Source of the DNA: Heloderma charlesbogerti
Lineage: Eukaryota > Chordata > Lepidosauria > Squamata > Helodermatidae
Direction of reading: 5' to 3'
DNA length: 64,000 nucleotides
NCBI GenBank assembly: GCA_026122225.1
Contig: JANEZZ010001857.1
Location: 62,001-126,000 of the forward strand
Notes under the pieces: generated by a model
The model's database searches: none
What the model saw: only the letters and a program-made list of their open reading frames with translations
What the model was told of the DNA's origin: nothing
Position numbers and translations under genes: made by a program
Shown here: positions 52,301 through 61,149 of the stretch, piece by piece
How positions within the stretch are numbered: position 1 is the first letter of the stretch
How the letters are laid out: every line of letters starts with the position of its first letter

Positions 52301-53055
52301 TAGCCAGATTTTGAAGCCTGGCCTAGAACAGAGGTAGGCTGCAGGCACCAATGTGCCCCCTGGGCACCTTTCTCGGCACCCATCAAGGTGTCCCTCTTCT
52401 CCCACCTTTTTAAAAAAAATAAACACATTTTCTTACCAGCTGCTGGAATTGATGTGAAATAGGTTTCTGTTGGAGCTGAAAACTGTGGCTTCTAAGGAGT
52501 TGTTTTGTGTGTTGGGGCTCAGACCCCACCTCTGCCTTGTACTCAGTCTTTTGGGCAGGTGACTTGTGCTTTGCCATGCCTCCTGTGGCAGCCATTTTGT
52601 GGTGGTGCCCAGGACAGTTTGGCAAATTGCCAATGGCCCCAAAAGGTTGCTTGCCTTTGCCCTAGAATAACTGAGCCCCTATTGGGAGATCCCATTTTAT
52701 CAATTTTGAGTCTGGAAAAGCACAGGGGTTGCTTAGCTGTTTAGGCCTGAGCACCCTCTTTCTTCCAAAATTGCCCCCTATGGGGGATTTCCCCTAATCC
52801 TGCACTGCCCCTTGCAGAACGTTTCCTGCACACGGCGGCAGCTGCCCTCTACAGTGCCTCCTCTCTCCTTCCCATCAGGACCACCTGGAAATGACAGAGA
52901 CCTTCAAACAGAAGAAGGTCTGCCTGGCAGCCGAAGGGTTTGACCCAATGCAGATTCCAGATCCCCTCTTCTTCCTGGACGATGCTGCTAAGATGTACGT
53001 GCCTCTGAACCGCCACATCTGGGAGGGGATAGTTGCTGGCGACATCCGGTTATAA
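36130..53055 (+). CDS. SLC27A3: SLC27A3 / FATP3 / ACSVL3, acyl-CoA synthetase, complete, 10 exons
   Basis: A fatty-acid transport protein family member, which activates long and very long chain fatty acids to acyl-CoA with ATP at intracellular membranes. Exons 36130-36604, 41393-41602, 42774-42932, 45094-45218, 47365-47559, 48064-48154, 48621-48819, 51494-51591, 51988-52118 and 52879-53055 total 1860 nt, giving 619 aa plus TAA. An N-terminal hydrophobic segment (about residues 3-20) is a likely membrane anchor. The ATP/AMP motif FTSGTTGLPKAA lies near residue 223, TYGMTEG near 360 and NTGD near 461. The adenylate/VLACS-type block [18 protein letters not shown] starts near 478. The end, GDIRL, resembles the NLRI end recalled for human SLC27A3. 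It is shorter than human SLC27A3, mostly because a Gly/Ala-rich insertion in exon 1 is absent. Other FATP paralogs are possible, but [20 protein letters not shown] and the INTS3 linkage favour A3. Confidence 0.94.
36652..36967. repeat. Three successive family H hairpin copies
   Basis: Units near 36652-36715, 36753-36820 and 36857-36967 all carry (t/g)tggact(a/g)(c/t)ag(t/c)(t/c)cccatca. They lie directly after the first SLC27A3 exon. Confidence 0.65.
37130..37220 (-). repeat. CR1 3' end fragment
   Basis: atcatagtctgtggaaggga, cctcaaaggtcttctagtcc, the reverse of a CR1 tail. Confidence 0.65.
37588..37628. repeat. (GAT)n(AAT)n microsatellite
   Basis: Uninterrupted trinucleotide run ATGATGATAATAATAATAAT and on. 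Confidence 0.9.
37920..38319 (-). mobile_element. Solo LTR-like element, 400 bp
   Basis: Read on the minus strand it starts TGTTAGGAGTAAGG and ends ...AACAGAACTAACA, so TGTTAG/CTAACA form perfect short inverted termini. An AATAAA signal (taataaacg, minus strand) lies about 60 bases before the end, as in an R region. No internal retroviral genes flank it and no clear target duplication is seen. It lies in SLC27A3 intron 1. Confidence 0.6.
38330..39150. other. SLC27A3 intron 1, unassigned
   Basis: No recognised repeat or exon apart from G-rich and T-rich tracts. Confidence 0.4.
39155..39460. repeat. Dispersed repeat, family X (inverted)
   Basis: gaacctctttcacctcgagg, cgaactccatttcagagaac, and gattggtggtttggggggca; the reverse complement of the 15365 and 53370 copies. 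Confidence 0.6.
39465..40340. other. SLC27A3 intron 1, unassigned
   Basis: No recognised family. A pair of approximately complementary segments (gtttagacagagaaattgtc near 40170 and ttttctgtctaaacatgcag near 40255) forms a potential hairpin. Confidence 0.4.
40345..40500 (+). mobile_element. CR1 ORF2 fragment
   Basis: Reads like the CR1 RT region (aaagaatcaacatggcttct, cctgtctgactagcctttta, gagttctttgagagtgtcaa, gtagacgttgtttactttga), frame-broken. Confidence 0.6.
40970..41215 (-). repeat. LINE 3' fragment (L2-like)
   Basis: A-rich reversed LINE 3' region, then ggcagcaataaatgcccagt and tgggagagtaaaatggtctt. It ends about 180 bases before SLC27A3 exon 2. Confidence 0.45.
41393..41602 (+). CDS. 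SLC27A3: SLC27A3 exon 2
   Basis: Acceptor ctctttgcag, donor gtactg. It encodes [20 protein letters not shown] through [14 protein letters not shown], the first half of the AMP-binding signature, which is split across the intron at Gly229. Confidence 0.94.
42485..42705 (+). repeat. CR1/LINE-like 3' end (gatccagcagggctc type)
   Basis: aagggggttgaccagttcat, gtgggcagctggttggccat, ggtctgatccagcagggctc, ttcttatgttcttgtgt. It ends about 70 bases before SLC27A3 exon 3. Confidence 0.6.
42774..42932 (+). CDS. SLC27A3: SLC27A3 exon 3
   Basis: Acceptor cctgttctag, donor gtaggt. It completes the AMP-binding motif with [11 protein letters not shown] and encodes [20 protein letters not shown], a segment strongly typical of FATPs. 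Confidence 0.95.
43068..43950 (+). repeat. Tandem array of a 156-bp 5S rRNA-CR1 chimeric unit
   Basis: Full units start at 43171, 43327, 43483, 43639 and 43795, exactly 156 bases apart; a 5'-truncated unit at 43068-43170 leads the array. Each unit has about 75 bases matching vertebrate 5S rRNA nt ~31-105 (agctaagcagggtc A box, ggtcagtacttgg, gatgggagaccgcctgggaa C box). A CR1-like tail follows (ggttggactcgatggtcttg, ccccttccaaccctgtgatt). Units differ by only a few substitutions. The array lies in SLC27A3 intron 3, in the gene's sense direction. Confidence 0.92.
44140..44540 (-). mobile_element. L2-clade LINE 3' end
   Basis: Minus strand encodes [20 protein letters not shown] and [20 protein letters not shown], the signature L2-type ORF2 C-terminus, ending [13 protein letters not shown]. 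The 3' UTR and an (ATAA)n tail follow. Confidence 0.85.
44548..44790. repeat. Dispersed repeat, family X (inverted)
   Basis: gaacctcttctcagcccgag, ggccaaattccatgttggag, ctttaggagaggcgtttcaa. Confidence 0.65.
45094..45218 (+). CDS. SLC27A3: SLC27A3 exon 4
   Basis: Acceptor ctcttgccag, donor gttagt. It encodes [20 protein letters not shown] followed by [21 protein letters not shown], ending in phase 0. Confidence 0.95.
45518..45551. repeat. Short 10-bp tandem repeat
   Basis: Three copies of tttgggcacc in SLC27A3 intron 4. Confidence 0.85.
45565..45735 (-). repeat. CR1/LINE-like 3' end (inverted)
   Basis: agaagagcactgctggatca, agtggccaaccagctgcctg; the reverse complement of the 21570 and 42485 elements. 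Confidence 0.55.
46190..46350. repeat. AT-rich (TAATAA)n low-complexity tract
   Basis: Imperfect ATT/AAT trinucleotide repeats immediately 5' (in window order) of a BovB 3' end. Confidence 0.85.
46358..46545 (-). mobile_element. BovB (RTE) LINE copy 3, 3' end only
   Basis: Minus strand encodes [20 protein letters not shown] and [18 protein letters not shown], the extreme BovB C-terminus, followed by the CAA-repeat tail. Severely 5'-truncated (about 190 bp). Confidence 0.9.
46845..46997 (-). repeat. LINE 3' fragment (L2-like)
   Basis: tttactacatttctatattg, tatagccaaagatctctggt and an A-rich stretch. Confidence 0.5.
46998..47245 (+). repeat. tRNA-derived SINE, best copy
   Basis: ggtagtggttagagtgttag (A box region) and a perfect B box GGTTCGAGTCC at 47057-47067. 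Then cctcacaaggttgttgtgag, gggctccttggaggaaaggc and an A-rich end. It ends about 120 bases before SLC27A3 exon 5. Confidence 0.85.
47365..47559 (+). CDS. SLC27A3: SLC27A3 exon 5
   Basis: Acceptor cccctttcag, donor gtgagg. It encodes [20 protein letters not shown] and the adenylate-forming motif [10 protein letters not shown], then [17 protein letters not shown]. Both ends are in phase 0. Confidence 0.96.
47775..47990 (-). repeat. LINE 3' fragment (L2-like)
   Basis: ttatctatttaacatatttt, ctctgcagccaaaaaggctc and following A-rich sequence. Confidence 0.45.
48064..48154 (+). CDS. SLC27A3: SLC27A3 exon 6
   Basis: Acceptor ctccacag, donor gtgagc. It encodes [20 protein letters not shown] then [10 protein letters not shown], ending on the first base of a Gly codon. 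Confidence 0.94.
48222..48256 (+). other. Hammerhead-like motif
   Basis: CTGAAGAAGGCTATCCAGTC followed by GAAATGCATT. The CTGANGA and GAAA core blocks are present, with stem II GGCT/AGTC, loop ATCC and a tiny stem III (AT/AT). Stem I is not convincing. It lies in SLC27A3 intron 6. Confidence 0.35.
48621..48819 (+). CDS. SLC27A3: SLC27A3 exon 7
   Basis: Acceptor tttccgacag, donor gtacat (a weaker donor). It encodes [20 protein letters not shown], the NTGD motif and WDRTGDTF, with Arg485 split across the following intron. Confidence 0.94.
49265..49359. repeat. Compound microsatellite (TCTG)n(TCCC)n(TTTC)n
   Basis: Three successive uninterrupted tetranucleotide blocks. Confidence 0.97.
49440..49796 (+). 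mobile_element. CR1 LINE ORF2 C-terminus
   Basis: Translates as [60 protein letters not shown] and [13 protein letters not shown]. This is classic CR1 end-of-ORF2 sequence, largely open. Confidence 0.9.
49797..50027. repeat. CR1 tails in opposite orientations
   Basis: gaatcatagaatagtagggt at 49797 is a minus-oriented CR1 tail; aatgccccttccaaccctac at 49983 is a plus-oriented tail that fits the CR1 at 49440. The minus copy appears nested in the plus copy. Confidence 0.65.
51060..51255. repeat. Dispersed repeat, family X (inverted)
   Basis: cccttaggagtggtgtttca, ccttccaaatgccaggaaac, ggtcagaggaaagggggtgg. Confidence 0.5.
51494..51591 (+). CDS. SLC27A3: SLC27A3 exon 8
   Basis: Acceptor tttctccccag, donor gtactc. 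It completes the FATP signature with [20 protein letters not shown], then [12 protein letters not shown]. Confidence 0.95.
51988..52118 (+). CDS. SLC27A3: SLC27A3 exon 9
   Basis: Acceptor tccactag, donor gtacaa. It encodes [20 protein letters not shown], then [19 protein letters not shown], a conserved C-terminal FATP segment. Confidence 0.95.
52240..52330. repeat. Hairpin repeat, family H fragment
   Basis: gatgggagttgtagtctgtg and gtggctggggatggtggg; one arm recognisable. Confidence 0.4.
52879..53055 (+). CDS. SLC27A3: SLC27A3 exon 10 with stop codon
   Basis: Acceptor ttcccatcag. It encodes [20 protein letters not shown] and [20 protein letters not shown], ending ...VAGDIRL and TAA at 53053-53055. 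The TETFKQKKV block is typical of the family C-terminus. Confidence 0.95.
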   Translation, partial: DHLEMTETFKQKKVCLAAEGFDPMQIPDPLFFLDDAAKMYVPLNRHIWEGIVAGDIRL

Positions 53056-53369
53056 CATGCACACACCTTTGCCCATATGCATCTGCATCCCAGCGTGCCA
53101 TGTTCTGGGCTGGAGGGAGTGGTGCATACTGGGAGATCCTGGCCTATGCCGTCTGTGTGTCAGCCTTAAAGGCCATTGCACTTCTCTTTCCCCAACCCTG
53201 CCTGCTGTCCCCTCCCCCAGATGATGGGACCAGACCAGATGTTCTGTCTAATCTGGGCCGTGGGGACTATCTGTCTGGGGGCACATCCCCTTTTGCAACA
53301 GTGTCCTGACATACTTCTCAGTCCATCCATCCAAATCACATAAAGCTCAGCGCCTCGTTGGGTGGGTGC

Positions 53370-53705
53370 TGAGGGCTGCATTTGCGTGGCTCCCTACAGG
53401 AGGGCCGTAGATCCAATTATGGCCTCCTGGTTTCCCCAGATAGCCACGCCCCTTCCTCCTGGCCACCAGTTGTTTGGTGGTTTCCCAGCTTTTGTGTGGT
53501 TTTTTTCCCCCATTCTGAAAGGTTGAAATGCCTCTCCTAAGGCTCGGTTGCTGGCCGTAAGAGCTGTAGGCAAACACATGCTGATATTTTGGGGCCTACC
53601 CTTTTTCCTTTGGCCATACCCACCACTGGAGTGCGGCCCCCGAGAGCTTCTCGAAAACAGAATTTGGCACTTGGGCGGAAAGAGGTTCTGCAGCCCTGCC
53701 CTATA
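53370..53705. repeat. Dispersed repeat, family X (long copy)
   Basis: gtttggtggtttcccagctt, ttgaaatgcctctcctaagg, cccccgagagcttctcgaaa, ggcggaaagaggttctgcag. With 15365 it defines a family about 340 bp long. Confidence 0.65.
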
Positions 53706-54594
53706 GCCTGGGGCTAGATTTCTGGACCTTGCTGAAGGTACCTTAGGTGCAAATTCACTGATCTGGCTTCCTATCCATGCTTCCTTGGTCCGTGTAAAGG
53801 GGGTATGAACTCTCTGCTGGGGGGTTGTTTGTTTGGAGACCGGAAGGTTCTGGCGGAAGAGGGCACAGCCAGTTGTCTGCCGAGCTGGGTGGCTCAACCA
53901 GAGTGTATACTGCTGGCCTTCCAACATCAACACTGACTCCCTGTAGCGTTTGAGAGATCAGTTTTGATTCAGAAAACCCCTAAGCAAGCTTGGTCCTGGT
54001 GTACATCCCTTGCCTTATTTCTGTCCCATGGTCATGTCTTCAATTGTGGGGTTGCAGACTTCAGGTTCAAAGGATCTGCTTTGTTCTTGATTAGACGTCC
54101 GAAGTTTGCTAGCCGGAACTAGGCCCAAAACAGTGACCCAGGAGTTGGGCGGAGCTAAATGCAAAATGATGTCACCCCCTGAGCCCAACATTGAGTATGA
54201 CCTTTGTCTACAAATTTAAACTGAAGTTACTTCAGGGATCCTTCCACAGAACTTTCAAGTGGCCACAAAGTTTAGAGTTTCAAGTGGCCACCACCAAGGG
54301 CTGGTGAAAAGCAGCCAGTTAACATGCCCATTTTACAGGCAAGGAACACTGAAGCCGAGAGATCACCAGTTAGCACAAAGCCAGCCATGGCAAATTTATA
54401 TATATTTGCAATTTTTTAGTTCTTGTTTAAGCTATTGAGAGTCAGAAGCCCTGGACGGTCTCCTGCAAGCCACCCTGAAATCTACCAGTAGACCCCAATC
54501 TTTCTGCCAACTTCTGTCTTCATATAACTATGGTTGCCCTCTTAGAACGTAAGAATTTGCCTTGATGAGGTCATGCTGAGGTTCATCTAGCCCA

Positions 54595-54972
54595 GACTTC
54601 CACAGGTGTTTTGGCGTATAGCTCCCAGCATTCCTGACTGTTGGCCATGCTGGCTGGGGCTGATGGGAGTTGAGGTCCAGAACGTCTGGAGGGCATTGCA
54701 GAGAGGCATAGAAGTTAAAACTGTGAGCAGGGAAGTTTCCAATCATCTGAGCCATGGTCGCTGGACCTTGGGCAAACTCCTGTCTCTCATTTCTCCCATC
54801 CACCCTTTCCATCTACGGCAGCCTTGCCCAACCGAGCCCTCTCCAGTGGTGTTGGGACTTCAGCTCACATTATCCCCAGCCATGCTGGCTGGGGATGATG
54901 TGAGCTGTAGTCCCGATGACGTGAGCTGTAGTCCCGGCACCTCTGGAGGGAGCCAGGTTAGGGAAGGCTGAT
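54595..54972. repeat. Two family H hairpin copies
   Basis: 54595-54695 (tccagaacgtctggagggca) and 54822-54972 (ttgcccaaccgagccctctc ... gccaggttagggaaggctg). The second has an internal duplication of tgagctgtagtcccg. Confidence 0.65.
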
Positions 54973-55017
54973 CTTCGATATGGAGAATCATAACACCAGC
55001 CTACCTTATAATATTGC

Positions 55018-55371
55018 TGTACTGGTCACGTACATAATGGACACGACACACCTGGAACACCGCAGGGCCTGCAGTGTAAATCTATGTAGAGACTCCCATT
55101 GCGGTATTCTTTGGTAAGGGACGGGGAGACGCTTCTCTCTCTCTCTCTCTCCACCGTCTTCTGCTCTGGCAGTGGGATGGCTGTGGGTAACGTCGCCACT
55201 TTTAAGGAGTTCTTAAAGGGGAGGGGGTGCAAGGAGAGGAGTGGTTGTGGGGTGGGGGCTGGCCGGAACCAGTGGGTGGGGGTGGTTTTCTTTTTGTACT
55301 TTTTGTACTCGCTGGTATCCAATAAAGATCCTTTTTCTATCCATCTCACTGCGGTCCTTTATTGCGTCCCA
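55018..55371 (+). other. 3'-end-like segment with AATAAA at 55321
   Basis: Unique-looking sequence ending in tatccaataaagatcctttt and a T-rich stretch. It could be a distal SLC27A3 polyadenylation site or an LTR (TG...CA ends can be drawn); no target duplication supports the latter. Confidence 0.35.
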
Positions 55372-55644
55372 TGACTAGTGGCAAGATTTCTGCTAACTAT
55401 CCCTCCACACCCCACAAGCCACCCAGACCATTCAGAACCTCCAGTCAGCACTGGGGACAGGGTGATGGTGTTTACATGGATTGAGTGTGTCGATCACTGT
55501 GTGTGGGGGTGGGGTGTCGGGGAGCCGCTTGTTCTGGTACGTAGATCCGGCCAACCGGCCACCTGGTTCAGCATCCTTCTTCCTGGCCAACCAGACAGGT
55601 GCCTCCAGGGAGACGATGGAGCCGGTCCTGAAGGCCCGCTCCAA

Positions 55645-55768
55645 CATGGTGCCCCCCAGGTAGTTTAGACTTCCATTCCCATCAGCCCCGGCCAGCACGG
55701 CCAGTGGTCAGGAATGCTGGGACTTGTAGTCCAACATGTCTGCAGGACTCCAGGTTGGGGAAGGGTTC
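55645..55768. repeat. Hairpin repeat, family H
   Basis: acatggtgccccccaggtag ... gggacttgtagtccaacatg ... ccaggttggggaaggg. Confidence 0.65.
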
Positions 55769-55844
55769 TGTTTGCAGTCCTGGTTCCAGGTTTTTGAGGG
55801 CCCTTGCATAAGACACCCTCCGTGGTCCCACTTCCTCGGGGAGT

Positions 55845-56372
55845 CCGCCTTCTCACCACCGTTGTCCCCAGCTCCTCCTCCTCTCTCTCTCATCATTGCT
55901 CCCACTTGCTTGCGTGACAGGCAGAGAGCCAGGGAGCAAGTTCCCAGCAGCATCTATCCCTCCTCCTCCTCATCACCCCCACTGCTGTCTGGGCCTGAGC
56001 GAGAGGCAAGGGAACAAGCAGGTTGCACTGGGGGAGAGGAGAAGCAACTCCAGGGAGTTCTTGTCGGTGGGCCCCTGCTGGGGCGTGAGCCCATGGCAGG
56101 TGCCTGGGCATGCCGACCCTCGAGACTGGTCCTGCTTGCACGTCTCTCATATCTGTCGAGAGCCCGGAGCCCCCTGGACTTGCTCCTCTTTGTCCGCCTC
56201 TTGCTGTGGCCCAGGCACCAGTGGTGGTGAGAAGAAAGAGCAGGAGGTGCTGTGGCCTGCGTGCTCCCTGGCTCTCAGCCTGCCATCAAGCAAGCGGGAG
56301 CCAGGATGAGGAAGAGCCGGAGGAGCAAGGACAGCTGGGGACCGTGGCAGCGAGAAGGTCGACTCAGTGACG
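55845..56372. repeat. Foldback element, family F
   Basis: Arm 55845-55993 (gagccagggagcaag, cttgcttgcgtgacaggc) is repeated inverted at 56212-56372 (ctccctggctctcagcctgc, atcaagcaagcgggagccag). The forward arm plus spacer matches 9060-9345. Confidence 0.65.
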
Positions 56373-57187
56373 GATGGGGCCCATTGAGCAGGCCTTGCGG
56401 AAGGGCCTTCAAAAACCTGGCGCTGGGCCTCCTCCCCTGTTCTCTGTGCCCCAGCAGCAGCTTATGTTTACAGGTACACTGCTTCTGGATATGGCTGCTG
56501 CATTTTTACCTGCTGTGCTTCGTGGCTGCTGACAGACCTGCCCACCATAAATCGATCTTTAAAAAAAAAAAAAAAGCTGGCTGGCCTCCTTCACTTGAGG
56601 AGAACAGAAGTTCACAGGTGAGTAAAGGATTTCCATATTTCCCTGCTGGATCAGACCAACGGTCCTTCCGGTCCCAGCGGCCTGCTTCTCACAGTAGCTC
56701 ATCTGATGCCTCTGCATAGCCCACGAGTGGGGTGCGAAGGCAATAGCCCTTGATCTCCCCAGTATGATGCTGGACGTAGGGGGCTGTTGGTCTGATCCAG
56801 CTCTGGCTGGGGCATGCTGGGAGTTGTCGGACTGTTTTTCTGTCCAAACATGCATAGCATTGCTCCCTAAGAGACTGAAGAAACTGTGGCTTGTTTTCTC
56901 CCCCTGCCCCCCCTCCCAAACACACAGGAAAAACAGGAATCCAGGCTCATGGAACAGTAGTAAATCTGGAGTGGGGGTGGGGGTGTTAGCAAAAGTGAGG
57001 CTTTGAACAGCACCATTACTGTTTTCTCTTCCTGCTCCAGTTTACTCTCAGGTCAAAGGGATGAATGCATTATATCGATCTTTTTCCTGATCTTTGTGGA
57101 GGCTGAGATTCCGGTTAAGCTGAATCCTGGGGTTGGCGGGGAGAGCAGACTGGACCAATGTGTGGGCGGTGTCAGCCCTCACCCCAC

Positions 57188-57214
57188 CATACACACACAC
57201 ACACACACACACAC
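57188..57214. repeat. (AC)n microsatellite
   Basis: About 13 AC dinucleotides. Confidence 0.95.
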
Positions 57215-57254
57215 AGCCACTATCCTCTTTCACATCCTTTTCGTTACTTGTCCA

Positions 57255-57480
57255 CAGTGCTGGAATGGGTTTATTTATGTATTACATTTCTGCACACAAC
57301 AATTAAAACGGTAAAGTACAACGTGATAAGATACAACGTAAACATTTAAAAATGTTAAACGACAGCATAAGATAAAAAAATCCAAAAGTAAAACCTAGCA
57401 GCAATGCAAAGATTTGCATGGTTCTGCTGTAGAGGTGAAAGGCCTGCCTTTGTGAACCCCCAAATCTCATTCCCCATGTC
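57255..57480 (-). repeat. LINE 3' fragment (L2-like)
   Basis: tttatttatgtattacattt, A-rich stretch, then gaaaggcctgcctttgtgaa. Confidence 0.5.
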
Positions 57481-57664
57481 TGAGATTGCATACATAAACT
57501 ATCTGATGCAGTTTAGCTGTGCCCCCCACCCCTCCAACTGATTCAGTTGTGTGAAGGAGCGCGTTCCTGGATGCTACCTGGCTCAAGTGTGCAAAGGAGT
57601 CATCGAAAGCCTAATATTCTGCGCCTTGCCGTGATTTTGCTTGCACAGGGTTGGGTCTCCACTA

Positions 57665-57815
57665 GCCACTCTCCCAAGTTTGGACAGTGTGTGGCCCTCT
57701 CTAGATGTTGTTGGACTGCAATTCCCATCGGTCCTAGGCTGCATAGCCAGTGCTGACGGATGGTGGGAGTTGCAGTCCTAAAGACCTAGGAGGCCATAAG
57801 TTGCCCTCCCCAGTT
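57665..57815. repeat. Hairpin repeat, family H
   Basis: tctctagatgttgttggact, ggtgggagttgcagtcctaa, aagttgccctccccag. Confidence 0.6.
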
Positions 57816-57829
57816 TATGAGGTAAATGT

Positions 57830-58620
57830 TGGGCCTTGAAGTTTATCATGAGGTAACGTCTTGGCCTTGTATTCCCCGCTTCCCATTTCAGATTTTTACA
57901 GTAACTAAAGTTGTCTCGGGCTACCTGTTTGTACCAAATTTCAGCTTTCTAAGTAGTCTGGGTGTACTGTAACCCTTTTTGGGAGGGGGGCACCTCACGT
58001 CCCAGTTTCTAGCAAGAGGCTCACAAATGGCTGCCTTTCAGACTTCCTGATATTTGGGTGTCTTGGGCTAAACCTGTAAGTGAGGCCCAGACAGCGTCCC
58101 AAAACACAGCTTTCCTAGGTGGGAGGGAAATGACCACATTATTTCAAAAATTAAGAAGTCTAAAGTTGTTCTGACTGTGGAACACCCAGAAAGACTTGTC
58201 TGTGCTGCTTGTTCAATAACCTACTATGCTTAATTTCTTTTCTTTTTTTTTAAGGTGTCCTGGGGCTTATATTTACATTAAAATCCACATCCCGGAGAAC
58301 TTGTGAGTGATAGAACGGCACTCTGCACATGCTCTGGCCCAGTCGTTATGGCTTGACTTGTTCCAAGACTGAGCCCTTGCCCTGAGGGGAAAAATGGTTT
58401 TGGAGCAGGCCTAATTTAAGCCCTGCCACCCCACTCTGAAGGACTTTCCTTTCCCCCCATTTTTAATGTAGCTCTTTTTGTCTGGAAGGATTTGGAGACA
58501 GTGTGATGCTTGTTTGGTGCCTCCAAATTTCGAACTAAAATCTTCTGCGTGCTTAGTGTGTGTGTGGGGGTTGCAGATATTTCCTGCTGTAGCCCCCAAC
58601 CCATGTATGGTGATGTGGAG
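57830..58620. other. Intergenic, unassigned
   Basis: No gene or clear repeat family recognised. Confidence 0.4.
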
Positions 58621-58634
58621 ATGTTCCCAGAAGT

Positions 58635-58647
<13 letters not shown>

Positions 58648-58684
<37 letters not shown>
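58648..58684. repeat. (CA)n microsatellite
   Basis: About 17 CA dinucleotides following a (CT)n run. Confidence 0.95.
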
Positions 58685-58686
<2 letters not shown>

Positions 58687-59433
58687 TGTGCCCTGAGGGC
58701 CCGTCTTACCCGGCTGATTGCTCCCCAACTATTTGGGGAGTTGAGCACCATTCTTTCCCCATTGCATCTTTATTCATGAGCCTCTAATCCTCGTGCAGCA
58801 GTCTGAGGGAGACCAAGGGGAAATCCAGCCCTAGCTCTCCGAGATGGGAAAGGCTCCCCCTGCAAATAGAATTCACCAGCCAACTTGACACATATATCGT
58901 GTAACTCAGTTGTATTTTTGCAAGAGGCTTCCTTTTTCACACGCACATGCGTGCACATCTTTGAATTTGGGTTGAGTCAGAAAAGGGGTACAGTACAATC
59001 TAAGTGATCTCCCATTTACCCGATTGTCTTTTTTAAATATCTGTTCTACATCCTTTATAGATGCCTGAATTGGGTGTAAAAATAGAATAGTTCCCATTAA
59101 AGAAAGTGGAGCCAATGAGACCTGAATAAGTTGGCCTTCGCCTGCCTTGATGCCAGAGGTGAGGAGACCTTCAGAGAGGGGCACTGTTTCCAGTTTGGGG
59201 GGCAGTGAGATTTAAGTAAGGGGCCTGGACCAAGATTAATCCAGATATATATATATAGAGAGAGATTATTCACAATTAAATGACAAACGTAGTGGACTTT
59301 AAGAGCATTTCTTGTGGCTCCTTTTTGAAATACTTCCCTATTATTATAGTGAAGCTATCAAACAGCCTTTATTTATTTATTTTTTTAAGATCCAAAGGGA
59401 TTTGCAGATGTTTTGCAAATCATCTGGTTAGAC

Positions 59434-59548
59434 CAGCCTTCCCCAGTCTGGTGTCCTTCAGATATGTTAGACTGCGCCTCCTATCATCTCCAGCTACCAT
59501 GGGCATGCTGACTGGGGATGATGGGAGAGTCACGGTCCAACAGAGTTG
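59434..59548. repeat. Hairpin repeat, family H
   Basis: ttccccagtctggtgtcctt, gatgggagagtcacggtcca; the right arm is truncated by the SINE-like sequence that follows. Confidence 0.55.
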
Positions 59549-59559
59549 GGTGCAGATAC

Positions 59560-59705
59560 CCAGGTTCGCATCGCCTTTCAGTCAGTCGCTCTCTCTTGTC
59601 CTGAACTACCCCACCGGCTTGTTGTGAGGCTAAAAGGAACAGGGGGTCATGTATGCCACTCTGAGCTCCTTGGAGAAAGGGTGCGATTCTTAAAAATGAA
59701 ACAAG
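59560..59705 (+). repeat. tRNA-derived SINE fragment (3' part)
   Basis: caggttcgcatcgcc, ggcttgttgtgaggctaaaa, ctgagctccttggagaaagg; the tRNA-like start is lost or fused with the preceding repeat. Confidence 0.6.
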
Positions 59706-60599
59706 AATAGCAATTAATATTGTGTCTTTGGTCAACAGGCCAATTTTTCAGTGGTTTGCTCATCATGTGAGACCAACAGTGGCCCTGAAATATTGATGAC
59801 TAAAGAAAAAGACACATGTAAGCTTAAAAAAAGTGGGGTAGGGGGTTTACATCACTCCCACCCCCGCCCCACAACTTGTGGTGTTGGGGTGCAGGCAGAG
59901 AAATAAGGGGCTCCTTTTAGGCCTCTCCTTCTGCAATTGTCCGCCTCCCAGACTCCCCTCCCTCTTTCCCTCACCTCTGTCATAAAAAGGGGCCAGGGCT
60001 CAGCGCCCCATTGTGAGGGAATAATAGGGCCAGCAGCTTGTGAAAGTGACACCATGAATGGGGCTGGGAGGGCGGGCAGGGAAGGGGTAGGCCCCGTCGC
60101 CCGGGGTAACCGCAGGGGCTCTAAGTGCAGCTAATAGGATAAGAGGGGTTGAAAGAGAGAGGGGAGCTGGGACGTGGAGAGGAACGCGTCCAGTGCTTGT
60201 CGGCCTACCCTCGGGCTCAAGATCTTGTGAGGGGTGTGTGTGACTCAGTTGCATCACAGGCCTCAGAAACACACCTCCGTTAACTTGAGGGTCCCACGTT
60301 CCCTGTCTTTATCCCTCAATACTATTTATGGAACTGGATGTAAAGTGTGTGTAGGAACGAATAAAATATTCTAGCAAAGAAAGGGGAAGGGGGAAGACGT
60401 TGGTGCGGGAGGACACCAGGCCTCTCCTGCATAGCCAGGAGGGGACCAATGAAGAAAAGTCTCTGTTCCTGACCCCCAACCCTGCTGTTCACCAGTCTCA
60501 GGTATTTGGCTTTCAGTACCCAGGACAGCACCCAGGAAGTATACCAGCACATTCAATGGTTTACATGTGCAATTTTTATCCCGTGTTGACCGCAGCGTC

Positions 60600-61130
60600 A
60601 CCTCCCGTTTATAGATAGTTGCAATGCGGGCTACGTGGGGCTGCCCTTGAAGAGTGTTCAGAAACAGCAGCTGGTGCAAAATGCAATCACCAGATTGCTT
60701 TCTGGTGTTTTGTGCTTTGTAGACCATATGACACCAGCCTTGTGCCAAATACATTGGCTCCCATTTTGTTCCCAGGCCTGATTCAAGGTGCTGGTTCTTA
60801 GTTATAAAGCCCTGAATGGTTTGAGGCCAGAATATGAGAACGCCCATCATCTCCCATATGAACCTGGCTGCAGTTTACGATCTTTTTCAGAGTCCCTTTT
60901 CGTATGCCCCGTCAGGTTGATGGAGACCCGAGATGAGGCCTTTTTGTTGGCAGCACCCCGGTTATGGAACTCCCTTCCCTAGATTGGTAGCCTAGCTTTA
61001 GGCGGGCCACAAAGACTGTTTTGTTTAGGCTGGCTTTTGATGGGTTTTAAATAGTTTCACTCTGCTCTCCGAATATTTTAAAGTTGTGTTCTGTTGTTTT
61101 AATGTAATCCTTTCGATGTGAGCTTTTTAA
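60600..61130 (+). mobile_element. L2-clade LINE, ORF2 C-terminus
   Basis: Frames read ...LVQNAITRLLSG, KVLVLSYKALNGLRPEYENA, GCSLRSFSES and DEAFLLAAPRLWNSLP, the L2-type end of ORF2 with frameshifts. Confidence 0.85.
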
Positions 61131-61149
61131 AAAAGTTGTATATCATACA

